Below, one piece after another: positions 15,394 through 23,756 of a stretch of DNA of 64,000 bases. The notes below the pieces were generated by a model. It did not search any database, was not told the DNA's origin, and worked only from the letters and a program-made list of their open reading frames with translations. The stretch spans positions 293,219-357,218 of the forward strand of contig JAEZQY010000029.1 of the NCBI GenBank assembly GCA_023441055.1, in the 5' to 3' direction. This DNA comes from Bacillota bacterium. Lineage in GTDB: Bacteria; Bacillota; Bacilli; Paenibacillales; UBA4045. The position numbers and the translations under genes are program-made. Every line of letters begins with the position of its first letter. Positions within the stretch are counted from its first letter, which is position 1.

Positions 15394-17373
15394 TTAGGTC
15401 GACCGTCCGAGTACGGCTTGCCCTGCTTCTAGCGCCGCGACAATTCGTTCTACATCGTATACACCGCCTCGCCACGTTCCACCGCTGGCTGCTTGCAGAG
15501 CCGCCCACAGACGCGTATCATCAGGCAATTCTGGATCTGGTCCAAGCGAAGGATGCGGATCTCGCAGCGCCAGTCTTCGAGCACCCTCTTCGGGACCGAA
15601 GCGCTCCTCCCGCTCTCCCACAAAGTTGATGCTGCCCTCCAGCTTGAGACGGTCCACTGTAATCTCGATCCAGTCCCCGTCACGCAGCTTCGCGACAGGT
15701 CCCCCTGACAACGCCTCGGGTCCGATGTGACCGATGCACGCGCCCGTTGACACGCCGGAGAAACGAGCGTCTGTAAGTAAGGAAACCTGATTGCCATAGG
15801 AGAGATGCTTGAGCGCAGATGTAAGCTGATAGGTCTCTTCCATTCCCGTCCCGCTAGGCCCTCTGCCGATTAGCACCATGATGTCGCCGGCTGAGATGCC
15901 TCCTGTCTTGATCGCCTTGATCGCGGCGCGCTCAGTCGTGAACACCTTACATTGTCCGAGGTGCCTATATACGCCATCATCCCCTACGACCGATGGATCG
16001 ATTGCGGCAGACTTAATAACGGACCCCTCCGGGGCGATGTTGCCAATGGGGAAGGTTACGGTCGAGGTCATACCCGCTGCTCGCGCGCTAGTGGGCGTAT
16101 AGATAACCGTATCGGGATCAATCCCCTCTGCGCTGAGCAGCAGCTTGCGCATGCGATACCTCCGCTCAGAGGCTTCCCACCAATCCAGCACCTCCCCCCA
16201 CGTCTTGCCCGAAATTGTGAGTGCTGATTCCTCCAGCAATCCAAGTCCTCTTAGCTGCAGCATAACTTCAGGCACGCCGCCTGCCAGGAACACGCGAACA
16301 GTCGTGTGCGGAATGGGGCCGTTCGGCAATACGCTGACGATCCGCGGCACACTTCGATTGACGGCTGTCCAGTCGCCAACATCGGGAACTCGCAGCCCTG
16401 CTGCATGAGCAATCGCAGGAATATGCAGCAGCAAATTCGTCGAGCCGCCGAATGCCGCATGGATGACCATCGCATTGTGGATCGCCGCATCGGTCAGAAT
16501 TTTGCTCGTCGTAAGACCGCTATTCGCTGCAGCCATCGCTGCGCGCGCGGACTGTCGGGCAAGCTCGGTCCATACCGGCTGCCCGGAGGGCGCTAGCGCT
16601 GCATGAGGCACCGTTAGTCCAAGCGCCTCCGCGACCACCTGCGACGTGCCCGCCGTTCCGAGGAACTGACAGCCGCCGCCTGGGGTCGCGCAAGCTCGGC
16701 AGCCTAGATCCGCAGCCTCCTCCAGCGTAATCTCTCCGTTCGCGTAGCGCGCTCCAATCGTCTGAATCTTGCCAGCATCCTCCCCCATCGTCGGAGGCAG
16801 CGTCACTCCGCCAGGCACGATGATGCCTGGCAGTGAAGGCGTGCCTGCTAACGCTAGCAGCATAGCAGGCAATCCCTTATCGCAAGTCGCGACACCGATA
16901 ACTGCCTTGCGTGTCGGTAGGGAGCGGATCAATCGGCGCAGCACGATCGCTGCATCATTGCGGTATGGGAGCGAGTCGAACATGCCAGATGTGCCTTGTG
17001 AGCGGCCATCGCAGGGGTCGCTCACGAATCCAGCGAATGGCACTCCGCTTGCGCGACTGATCTCTTCTGCGGCGGCCTGCATCAGGAGACCTACCTCCCA
17101 ATGCCCCGTGTGATATCCTAGCGCGATTGGACGTCCATCCTCGCCCCGTATGCCCCCCATGGTGCTTAGCAGCAGAATCTCCTTGGACCCTAGTCGAGAT
17201 GGCGACAGTCCCATCCCAACATTCTGTGACCAGCCGAACAGATCACCGCTCGGGGCCTCCTTCAGCAACTCCGCTGTAAGCGGCAATGCTCCCGACGGCC
17301 CGGCCGCATGGGTTGTAATGCGATAGAGCTCATCCCCGCTCGGCTCAGCGATGCGTAACCACTCTTCCTCCAT
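15394..17373 (-). CDS. Sugar-acid dehydratase, YjhG/YagF (D-xylonate dehydratase) type
   Basis: An IlvD/Edd-superfamily iron-sulfur dehydratase that removes water from a sugar acid to give the 2-keto-3-deoxy acid. At 659 residues it has the length of the YjhG/YagF subfamily (about 655), longer than IlvD (about 560). It shares segments typical of YjhG such as RTQG-like DPCDGRSQGT, MFDSLPYRNDA, GGGCQFLGTAGTSQVVAE, HAAFGGSTNLLLHIPAIAH and DPELPDDTRLWA. The candidate cluster cysteines are Cys121, Cys164 and Cys235. Known members act on D-xylonate and sometimes related pentonates. It follows the aldehyde dehydrogenase gene by about 33 bases and is the last gene of the IclR-FAH-ALDH-dehydratase set. 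Exact substrate is inferred. Confidence 0.88.
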   Translation of the reverse strand: MEEEWLRIAEPSGDELYRITTHAAGPSGALPLTAELLKEAPSGDLFGWSQNVGMGLSPSRLGSKEILLLSTMGGIRGEDGRPIALGYHTGHWEVGLLMQAAAEEISRASGVPFAGFVSDPCDGRSQGTSGMFDSLPYRNDAAIVLRRLIRSLPTRKAVIGVATCDKGLPAMLLALAGTPSLPGIIVPGGVTLPPTMGEDAGKIQTIGARYANGEITLEEAADLGCRACATPGGGCQFLGTAGTSQVVAEALGLTVPHAALAPSGQPVWTELARQSARAAMAAANSGLTTSKILTDAAIHNAMVIHAAFGGSTNLLLHIPAIAHAAGLRVPDVGDWTAVNRSVPRIVSVLPNGPIPHTTVRVFLAGGVPEVMLQLRGLGLLEESALTISGKTWGEVLDWWEASERRYRMRKLLLSAEGIDPDTVIYTPTSARAAGMTSTVTFPIGNIAPEGSVIKSAAIDPSVVGDDGVYRHLGQCKVFTTERAAIKAIKTGGISAGDIMVLIGRGPSGTGMEETYQLTSALKHLSYGNQVSLLTDARFSGVSTGACIGHIGPEALSGGPVAKLRDGDWIEITVDRLKLEGSINFVGEREERFGPEEGARRLALRDPHPSLGPDPELPDDTRLWAALQAASGGTWRGGVYDVERIVAALEAGQAVLGRST

Positions 17374-17406
17374 CCTCCGCTCCTCCTTCCTTATGAATCA
17401 TGATTA

Positions 17407-18864
17407 TTAAGGCTTGATGAACACCGTCTTGATCGAGGTGAAGAATTCAATCGCTGCACGCCCTTGTTCTCGGGAATGGGAGCTCGAATCCTTCATGCCT
17501 CCGAATGGCGCCTGCAGCTCAACGCCAGCCGTCTCGGCATTAATACGAACCAGACCCGCTTCCATATTCCGAATGAATGATAGCGCGCTGGCGATGTCCT
17601 TCGTATATAAGGAGGCGCTGAGGCCGTATGGCACATCATTAGCCAGCTCAATGGCTTCAGCCAGATCATTCGCGGTGATGAGCGCGAGCACGGGGCCGAA
17701 GATCTCCTCCTGTGCAATGGCCATCCGCGAGGTAACGCCATCGAACACAGCAGGTGTTATATAATACCCGTTCCGAAGGCTCTCCTCCTCAGGGATCGTA
17801 CCGCCAACCAGCAACTGAGCTCCTTCCGCAACACCGGTGCGAATGTAGGCCAGCACCGACTCATATTGCTTCTGATTCGCGCACGGTCCGAGCCATGTAT
17901 CCCCCGATAATCCATCACCAACCCGAAGCGATGCCACCTTCTTCACCAGCTTATCCCGGAACGCTTCATAAACATCCCTCACTACGATGACACGGCTTGT
18001 CGCTGTGCACTTCTGACCAGTGGACCGAAGTCCTCCGCTTATAGTCGCCTCCACAGCCAGATCGAGATCGGCATCAGCTGCGACAATAATCGGATTCTTG
18101 CCGCCCATCTCCAGCTGATACTTCGCACCACGCATGAACGCAGCATGGCCTACCGCCCGACCAATCGTGTTAGATCCAGTGAAGGTGATGCCATGCACAC
18201 CCGGATGTGCAGCAAGCCCCTCTCCGATCTCCTTGCCGCTGCCAATCAACAGATTCATAACCCCTGCTGGCAGACCCGCTTCATGGAAGCATTCCATAAT
18301 GAGAGCTGCAGTTACAGCTGTCTCTGAAGCCGGCTTCCATACCACAGTGTTGCCGTAGATCAAGGCCGGTGCCATCTTCCAGATCGGTATAGCGACCGGG
18401 AAGTTCCACGGCGTGATCGCACCGACTACACCTAGCGGGACGCGTGTTGTGAACATGAATGCATCCGCATCGGTCGAAGGAATGACATCGCCGATTGCTC
18501 GCATTCCTTCACCGGCATAATAGCGTAGAATAGCAGCACCGCGCGCCGTCTCCCCCTTCGCTTCGACTAGCGTCTTGCCCATCTCGCGAGTCATCGCATG
18601 TCCGATCTCATCGAGCCGCCTTTCCAGAATATCTGCAGCCTTGTAGAGGAATGAGCCGCGCTGCGAGCCCGACAGCGAGCTCCACGCTTGACGAGCCGAT
18701 TCTGCCGACTCCACAGCTCGATTAAGATCCAGACGGGTTGATAGCGGCACATAACCGACAACCTCATCCCTATTGGCGGGATTTAGGCTCGCCGTCGTCG
18801 CCCCGTTCTCAGCTGGCGTCCACTGCCCACCAATATAATTACCATAGGTTCGAATACTTTCCAT
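17407..18864 (-). CDS. Aldehyde dehydrogenase, probable 2-oxoglutarate semialdehyde dehydrogenase
   Basis: An NAD(P)-dependent ALDH-superfamily enzyme of 485 residues. The catalytic Cys286 (GQKCTATSR) and general base Glu252 (LEMGGKNP) are present, with TPWNFP and FTGSNTIGR in the cofactor site. Overall it resembles the YcbD/2,5-dioxovalerate dehydrogenase group. In the context of a pentonate dehydratase and an FAH-fold dehydratase, its likely job is oxidation of 2-oxoglutarate semialdehyde (2,5-dioxopentanoate) to 2-oxoglutarate. It lies about 31 bases from the FAH-fold gene upstream and about 33 from the dehydratase downstream. Aldehyde specificity cannot be read from sequence alone. Confidence 0.85.
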   Translation of the reverse strand: MESIRTYGNYIGGQWTPAENGATTASLNPANRDEVVGYVPLSTRLDLNRAVESAESARQAWSSLSGSQRGSFLYKAADILERRLDEIGHAMTREMGKTLVEAKGETARGAAILRYYAGEGMRAIGDVIPSTDADAFMFTTRVPLGVVGAITPWNFPVAIPIWKMAPALIYGNTVVWKPASETAVTAALIMECFHEAGLPAGVMNLLIGSGKEIGEGLAAHPGVHGITFTGSNTIGRAVGHAAFMRGAKYQLEMGGKNPIIVAADADLDLAVEATISGGLRSTGQKCTATSRVIVVRDVYEAFRDKLVKKVASLRVGDGLSGDTWLGPCANQKQYESVLAYIRTGVAEGAQLLVGGTIPEEESLRNGYYITPAVFDGVTSRMAIAQEEIFGPVLALITANDLAEAIELANDVPYGLSASLYTKDIASALSFIRNMEAGLVRINAETAGVELQAPFGGMKDSSSHSREQGRAAIEFFTSIKTVFIKP

Positions 18865-18895
18865 ATCACCCAGTCCTCCTCGTTGCGCCGCTTCG

Positions 18896-19768
18896 TCAAG
18901 CGACTACCGTATTTATCAATGTTCCTATCCCCGCAATATCAATTTCGATGACATCATTCGGGCGCAATGTGAAGTAATCTGGAGGCACCAGGCAGGTGCC
19001 GGTCAGCAGCACCGTACCTTCGAATAGCAGATTATCCCGCTTCAAGAATGATACGAGCTCCTCCAGCCTGCGCTTTAACTGACTCGTGTTAGCCGAGATC
19101 GACACAACCGCCTCTTCCCCGCGATAGATGCGCAGCGCAATATCCAGGTTGTAGGGGTCGACCATCGACTCCGCGATGCGGATCGCAGGTCCGATCGAGC
19201 AGGACTGCTTCCAGATCTTCGCTTGCGGCAGGTAGAGCGGATTCTCGCCCTCAATATCGCGGCAGCTCATATCATTGCCGATTGTGTAGCCTACAATGTC
19301 ACCGCCTTCACTTAGAACGAGGCCAAGCTCAGGCTCCGGCACCTGCCAGTTGGAATCCCCGCGCAGCTTCACCGCTTGGCCAGGGCCGACTGTGCGAGCC
19401 GCGGTCGACTTCAAGAACAGCTCGGGCCGCTCAGCCTCATACACCCGATCATAGTAGGTTAAGCCTGCATCCGGCTTCCCTCCGGTCTCATGGTTGCGCG
19501 CCTCCCGACTGCGCTGGTACGTAACACCCGCCGCCCACACCTCAGGTGCATGCACAGGGGCAAGCAGCTGAAGAACTCGCCAATCGACGTCAATAGGCTG
19601 ACCAGCATCCGTACTCTTAGCCAATGCTTCCCCCAGTGTCATGCCTTGACCTTGCGCCCGGCGCAGCAGAGCCATGAAGTCTTCGTCCGGCAGGACGTAC
19701 GCCGCCTCATCATCAGTTACCGCTGCAAGCACCTTCCGCTCTCCATCCAAATATTGAATGATTCGCAT
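18896..19768 (-). CDS. FAH-fold 2-keto-3-deoxy-pentonate dehydratase (KdaD/XylX type)
   Basis: A 290-residue fumarylacetoacetase-fold protein. Metal ligands Glu145 and Glu147 (EPELG) and Asp166 (GNDMS) are in place, and the YDRVYEAERPELFLKS and CRDIEGENPLYLPQAK segments are characteristic of 2-keto-3-deoxy-D-arabinonate/xylonate dehydratases rather than of fumarylacetoacetases. The expected reaction is 2-keto-3-deoxypentonate to 2-oxoglutarate semialdehyde. It is the first enzyme gene of the set, with GGAGGAG before its ATG and a promoter-like AT-rich region containing an inverted repeat in the 67 bases between it and the iclR-type gene. An alternative is another FAH reaction, such as a diketo-deoxy-acid hydrolase. 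Confidence 0.82.
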   Translation of the reverse strand: MRIIQYLDGERKVLAAVTDDEAAYVLPDEDFMALLRRAQGQGMTLGEALAKSTDAGQPIDVDWRVLQLLAPVHAPEVWAAGVTYQRSREARNHETGGKPDAGLTYYDRVYEAERPELFLKSTAARTVGPGQAVKLRGDSNWQVPEPELGLVLSEGGDIVGYTIGNDMSCRDIEGENPLYLPQAKIWKQSCSIGPAIRIAESMVDPYNLDIALRIYRGEEAVVSISANTSQLKRRLEELVSFLKRDNLLFEGTVLLTGTCLVPPDYFTLRPNDVIEIDIAGIGTLINTVVA

Positions 19769-19787
19769 ACCATTCTCCTCCTTAGTG

Positions 19788-19818
19788 CTATAATATAAAA
19801 CACTGTTCTATATTATAG
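19788..19818. promoter_or_regulatory. Candidate operator: perfect gapped inverted repeat before the FAH-fold gene
   Basis: CTATAATATA (19788-19797) and TATATTATAG (19809-19818) are perfect 10-bp inverted arms with an 11-base spacer. The repeat overlaps the only plausible -10 sequences for the FAH-fold gene and lies between that gene and the IclR-type regulator gene. Binding by that regulator is inferred. Confidence 0.55.
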
Positions 19819-19835
19819 TTATTAAAAATGGGCAG

Positions 19836-20594
19836 TTATGCCCTGTACCCCATCTTCCTCGAGACTGCACGCGCTGTCTCCTGTAACTCCAAGATCAATC
19901 CCTCTAATGAATCATCATCCACACGCGCCACAACCGTTGATAGACTGATCGCGGCAGCTACTTGACCACGGTAATCCAGAACCGGAACGGCCGCGCATCT
20001 GACGCCTGCCTCATTCTCCTCGTTGTCGATTGCATAGCCCCGCACTCTGACAAGCTCAAGCTCGCGACGGAATGCGTCAGCATCCATGATCGTCCGCTCC
20101 GTCCGTTGGACGAACACATAGTCCGAGAGTAGATCATCAATCCATCCACCCGGTTGATATGCGCTTAAGACCTTGCCTACGGCGCTCGTATGCAGCAGAA
20201 TTCTTCGGCCCACCCATGAATAGCGGATCGGCGCAAGGCGTCCTTCCACCTTATCAATATATACGCCTGCTTCACCGTCCAATATGACTAGATGTGTGGT
20301 CTGCCCGCTATTCTCCGTGAACTGCTCCAGGAACGGTCTGACGATCTGCCGAATATCCAGCGACTGCAGCAGCTGCTGTCCCTTCTCGAGCAGCCGAAGT
20401 CCCATTCGGTACCTGCCGGTTGTAGGGTCCTGTTCCATATAGCCATGCGCCTGAAGCGTCCTGACCAAGGAGTGCGTCGTGCTTTTGTGCAAACCCATAC
20501 GCGCGCTGATTTCGGTAAGCTTCAATTCCTGTGTCTCTTCATCGAACAACTCTAGTATAAGAAGCGCCCGTTCCACAGCTTGTATAATTGGCAT
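19836..20594 (-). CDS. IclR-family transcriptional regulator
   Basis: A 252-residue regulator with an N-terminal winged helix (about 1-70: AVERALLILELFDE, LTEISARMGLHKSTTHSLVRTL) and a C-terminal effector-binding IclR domain (about 80-250: RYSWVGRRILLHTSAVGKVLSAY, GYAIDNEENEAGVRCAAVPV). IclR proteins sense small metabolites, often sugar acids or aromatics, and usually act on a neighbouring operon. Here the gene precedes the three Weimberg-type genes in the same direction, so it probably regulates them and itself. The start at 20594 has GAGGTGG about 12 bases upstream, a little far. The gap 20595-20700 is AT-rich with no gene. Confidence 0.9.
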   Translation of the reverse strand: MPIIQAVERALLILELFDEETQELKLTEISARMGLHKSTTHSLVRTLQAHGYMEQDPTTGRYRMGLRLLEKGQQLLQSLDIRQIVRPFLEQFTENSGQTTHLVILDGEAGVYIDKVEGRLAPIRYSWVGRRILLHTSAVGKVLSAYQPGGWIDDLLSDYVFVQRTERTIMDADAFRRELELVRVRGYAIDNEENEAGVRCAAVPVLDYRGQVAAAISLSTVVARVDDDSLEGLILELQETARAVSRKMGYRA

Positions 20595-20700
20595 GACTTG
20601 TTTCTACCACCTCAATTCTCTCCCTATTTTTCCCTAATAAAATACGTTTCGACGCAATCCTTCACATTCCTTCCCAATTCTATAATTAATTATATCTAGC

Positions 20701-23013
20701 TTAACTACGAATAGCAGGCTGAAGAACAATCGTGTAAACCCCGCCGACTGCTGTGTGAAAACGATGCTGCTCCTGTGCAACCCTCTCCATCGCGATTGAC
20801 TTGCCATCCTTAGTCACTGCAATCTGCGCTTGGCTGCGGATCGTACAGGGGCCGCCCTTAGCAGATGTAAGGCTTGCCTCGACCAGCTGGCCATTCCTCC
20901 ATCTAATCTCTACTGTAAACCCTCCCCTGGCACGCAACCCAGCCACTGAACCCTCCGACCAAGCTGCGGGCAGCGCTGGGAGCAACTGCAGCTCACCCGT
21001 ATGACTCTGCAGCAACATCTCCGCGATTGCAGCGGCGCCTCCGAAATTGCCATCAATCTGAAAGGGGGGATGGTTGTCCAGGAAGTTCGGTAGTGTGGAA
21101 TGCGTCAGCAGGTCAGTTAAATTAGTCACCGCTGCTTCCGCGTCCTCCAGCCTAGCCCAGAAATTGATAATCCATGCCCGGCTCCAACCGGTATGGCCGC
21201 CACCGCTGGCCAGTCGACGTTCGAGCGTGCGCCGCGCAGCAGCCGCCAGCTCCGGTGTGCCCGCGCATGTGATCTGGCTGCCCGGATGCAAGGCGAACAG
21301 ATGGGAGATATGACGATGACCCGGCTCCATCTCCTCATAGTCTTCATACCACTCTTGGAGCTGGCCATATCGCCCCACCTTCGGTTCTGGCAGCTTTACC
21401 AATACACGCTGAAGCTCGGTACCCAAAGCCTCACTTGCCTGGATGCTGAGTATTCGCTCTGTCTCCAGTACTGCAGTGAATAACTCACGAATAATCTGCG
21501 TGTCCATGGAAGGGCCAGCGCATAATACGCCCGACTCCCCATTCGGAAGTATATACGTGTTCTCCGGCGATACCGATGGGTTAGTGACCAGCTCACCGCT
21601 TGGCGATTCCATCACATAATCAACGAGGAATAACGCAGCCTCTCGCATAGTTGGGTAATAGCGTCTGAGAAACTCCTCATCCATTGTAAATTGGTAATGC
21701 TCCCATAGATGCAAGGTCAGCCAGGCAGCACCCATCGGCCAGTAGGTAGCTGGCAGATACGTGTCCTGCGGGGCGGTATCCGCCCATATATCCGTGTTAT
21801 GGTGAGCCGTGAAGCCTCTGCAGCCATACATAACATCCGCTGTATGCCGACCTGGTTCACGCATTCGTTCGATCAAGTCGAACAGCGGCTCATGACATTC
21901 CGAGAGCGCGCAAGACTCTGCTGGCCAGTAATTCATCTGCGCATTAATGTTGATCGTATATTTACTATCCCATGGCGGGAGGAAGTGCTGATTCCATATT
22001 CCCTGTAAATTAGCCGGCAGCGACCCTGGTCGACTCGAGGATAGAAGCAGATATCGGCCAAATTGAAAATAAAGCGCGAACAGCTCCGGATCCGACTCGC
22101 CGTTCTTCAACCGCTCCATCCGCTTAGCGAGACTCCATCGATTGATTTCCTTGTCTGCCGGCTGAAGCGATAGCGTTACACGGCTGAACAGCTGGTCATA
22201 ATCCTCCTTATGACGTTGATGCAGCCTCCTATAATCGAGACGGATCGCAGCCTCCGCTCTCTTCACTGCTTCTGCCATTGGGTCTTCCACACGGAACGTA
22301 GTGGAGGCTGCCATAATCAGTGTGGCACTGTTCGCGTTCTCCACCATGAGGTGCTCGCCGATCGCCTTGCGTATGCCACCCTCGGTTGACGCCTGCAGCA
22401 CCGCTGCATATTGATTGCCGCCTTCACCCCCGCAGCTTCCGCTCATCCAGATAGAGTGGTCTCCCCTGCGGCCAGAACGGTCGGCATACCGATAACCGCC
22501 GCGTTCAAGACGCGCCGTAAAGCCGATAGCGCCCGGCTGATCAGCAGTAAGTCTCATGACGATGACTTGTTCAGGATAGCTCGCGTATAGCTCACGCTTG
22601 AACGTTACGCCCCCCTGCTTGAAGACAATGGTCACGCAGCCATTGTCCATATCCAGCACACGCTCATACGATTCCATCGCACCGCCGGGAAGCGTGAAGG
22701 TAAGTAACAGATTGCCCAGCGGCAAGTAATGCCGCTGGGATTCAGGCAGACCTGATAATGCTACCGTGGCCAGCTTCTCTGCTTCTTTTAATTTCCCTTC
22801 GAAGATCAGCCGGCGAATTTCTGGCAGGTTTGTCCGTGCATCTGGATTGTTGCGATCCCTCGGACCGCCGTACCAGATCGAATCCTCGTTAAGCTGCAAG
22901 CGCTCATGCTCCGGACGCCCGTAGACCATCGCTCCGAGTCGGCCATTCCCAATCGGCAATGCTTCCTCCCAGCATGCTGCCGGCTCGAGGAATAATAGCT
23001 TGTTCCTTGTCAT
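20701..23013 (-). CDS. GH95 alpha-L-fucosidase/alpha-L-galactosidase (paralogue 1)
   Basis: A 770-residue glycoside hydrolase of family GH95: N-terminal beta-sandwich (about 5-260), linker, (alpha/alpha)6 barrel (about 300-680) and C-terminal beta domain. Family motifs are PIGNGRLGAMVYG, LNEDSIWYGGP, ININAQMNYWPAE (Asn residues of the active site), SPENTY and QIDGNFGGAAAIAEMLLQSH. GH95 enzymes remove alpha-1,2-linked L-fucose, or L-galactose, from glycans such as xyloglucan. No signal peptide is visible, so it should act in the cytoplasm on imported oligosaccharides. The ATG at 23013 is chosen because GGGGAG lies 8 bases upstream, over 23019 and 23040. It closes the operon 20 bases after the response regulator. 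Confidence 0.92.
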   Translation of the reverse strand: MTRNKLLFLEPAACWEEALPIGNGRLGAMVYGRPEHERLQLNEDSIWYGGPRDRNNPDARTNLPEIRRLIFEGKLKEAEKLATVALSGLPESQRHYLPLGNLLLTFTLPGGAMESYERVLDMDNGCVTIVFKQGGVTFKRELYASYPEQVIVMRLTADQPGAIGFTARLERGGYRYADRSGRRGDHSIWMSGSCGGEGGNQYAAVLQASTEGGIRKAIGEHLMVENANSATLIMAASTTFRVEDPMAEAVKRAEAAIRLDYRRLHQRHKEDYDQLFSRVTLSLQPADKEINRWSLAKRMERLKNGESDPELFALYFQFGRYLLLSSSRPGSLPANLQGIWNQHFLPPWDSKYTININAQMNYWPAESCALSECHEPLFDLIERMREPGRHTADVMYGCRGFTAHHNTDIWADTAPQDTYLPATYWPMGAAWLTLHLWEHYQFTMDEEFLRRYYPTMREAALFLVDYVMESPSGELVTNPSVSPENTYILPNGESGVLCAGPSMDTQIIRELFTAVLETERILSIQASEALGTELQRVLVKLPEPKVGRYGQLQEWYEDYEEMEPGHRHISHLFALHPGSQITCAGTPELAAAARRTLERRLASGGGHTGWSRAWIINFWARLEDAEAAVTNLTDLLTHSTLPNFLDNHPPFQIDGNFGGAAAIAEMLLQSHTGELQLLPALPAAWSEGSVAGLRARGGFTVEIRWRNGQLVEASLTSAKGGPCTIRSQAQIAVTKDGKSIAMERVAQEQHRFHTAVGGVYTIVLQPAIRS

Positions 23014-23033
23014 CTTCATCTCTCCCCACTTGG

Positions 23034-23756
23034 CTAGCAATCATCTTGCTCTTCACCCTGACGATAGGCTGCAGGTGTAACGCCGGTATATTTCTTGAAC
23101 ACCTTGGAGAAGTAATGTCTGTTCTCGAACCCAACACGCTGTCCAATCATACTGACTGGCAGATGACACTGCATTTTCAACAGCTTCTTAGCTTCACGAA
23201 TTCGGAGCGCATTTAGATAATTCACCAGGTTATCTCCGGTTTCCTTCTTGAACAATCTGCTGATGTAGTGTGGATGTAGACCCATCCGTTCACCCAGTTG
23301 TTCTAACGAGATATCATGCATGTAATGCTTCTCTATATAGGCCAGTATTCGTTGCGCATACAAGGTGTAATCCGAGCCAGAATCAGACGGCAGCGTCTCA
23401 GCGATCCGTGCTAAAGCTTCCGCAATCTCTTCCTTATCGACCGGCTTCAATAGGTAATCGACAACATTAGCACGCAGCGCCCTGCGCGCATAATCAAATT
23501 TCTCATATCCGGTTAATATAATATAATGGTCACATAGTCCATCTGCTCTGGCTGCTTCAATTAACTCAAATCCGTTCTTCTCCGGCATATGAAGGTCGGT
23601 AATGGTGACATCCGGCAAGTACATCTTCATGATCGCGATCGCCTCAGCCATATTATTAGCAGCACGAATCTCCGTGCCCAGAGGCGCAACCTCATCGATG
23701 ATCTTGACAAGACCATTCAGAATGATGGGTTCATCGTCTACAATCAGAACTTTCAT
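23034..23756 (-). CDS. AraC-type response regulator (YesN-like)
   Basis: A 240-residue regulator with a receiver domain (MKVLIVDDEPIILNGL; phospho-Asp in VTITDLHMPEKNG; Lys in LLKPVD) joined directly to a C-terminal AraC/XylS pair of helix-turn-helix motifs (LEQLGERMGLHPHYISRLFKKETG and VGFENRHYFSKVFKKYTGVTP). Regulators of this type switch on adjacent sugar-import genes after phosphorylation by the paired sensor. Its start overlaps the kinase stop by 4 bases (ATGA). It is half the length of the second such regulator at 33.1 kb because it lacks the long middle region. Confidence 0.93.
   Translation of the reverse strand: MKVLIVDDEPIILNGLVKIIDEVAPLGTEIRAANNMAEAIAIMKMYLPDVTITDLHMPEKNGFELIEAARADGLCDHYIILTGYEKFDYARRALRANVVDYLLKPVDKEEIAEALARIAETLPSDSGSDYTLYAQRILAYIEKHYMHDISLEQLGERMGLHPHYISRLFKKETGDNLVNYLNALRIREAKKLLKMQCHLPVSMIGQRVGFENRHYFSKVFKKYTGVTPAAYRQGEEQDDC

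Noticed and set aside
15394..17373. IlvD (dihydroxy-acid dehydratase)
   Set aside because: The protein is about 100 residues longer than IlvD and shares the specific motifs of the YjhG/YagF subfamily; no other branched-chain genes are nearby.
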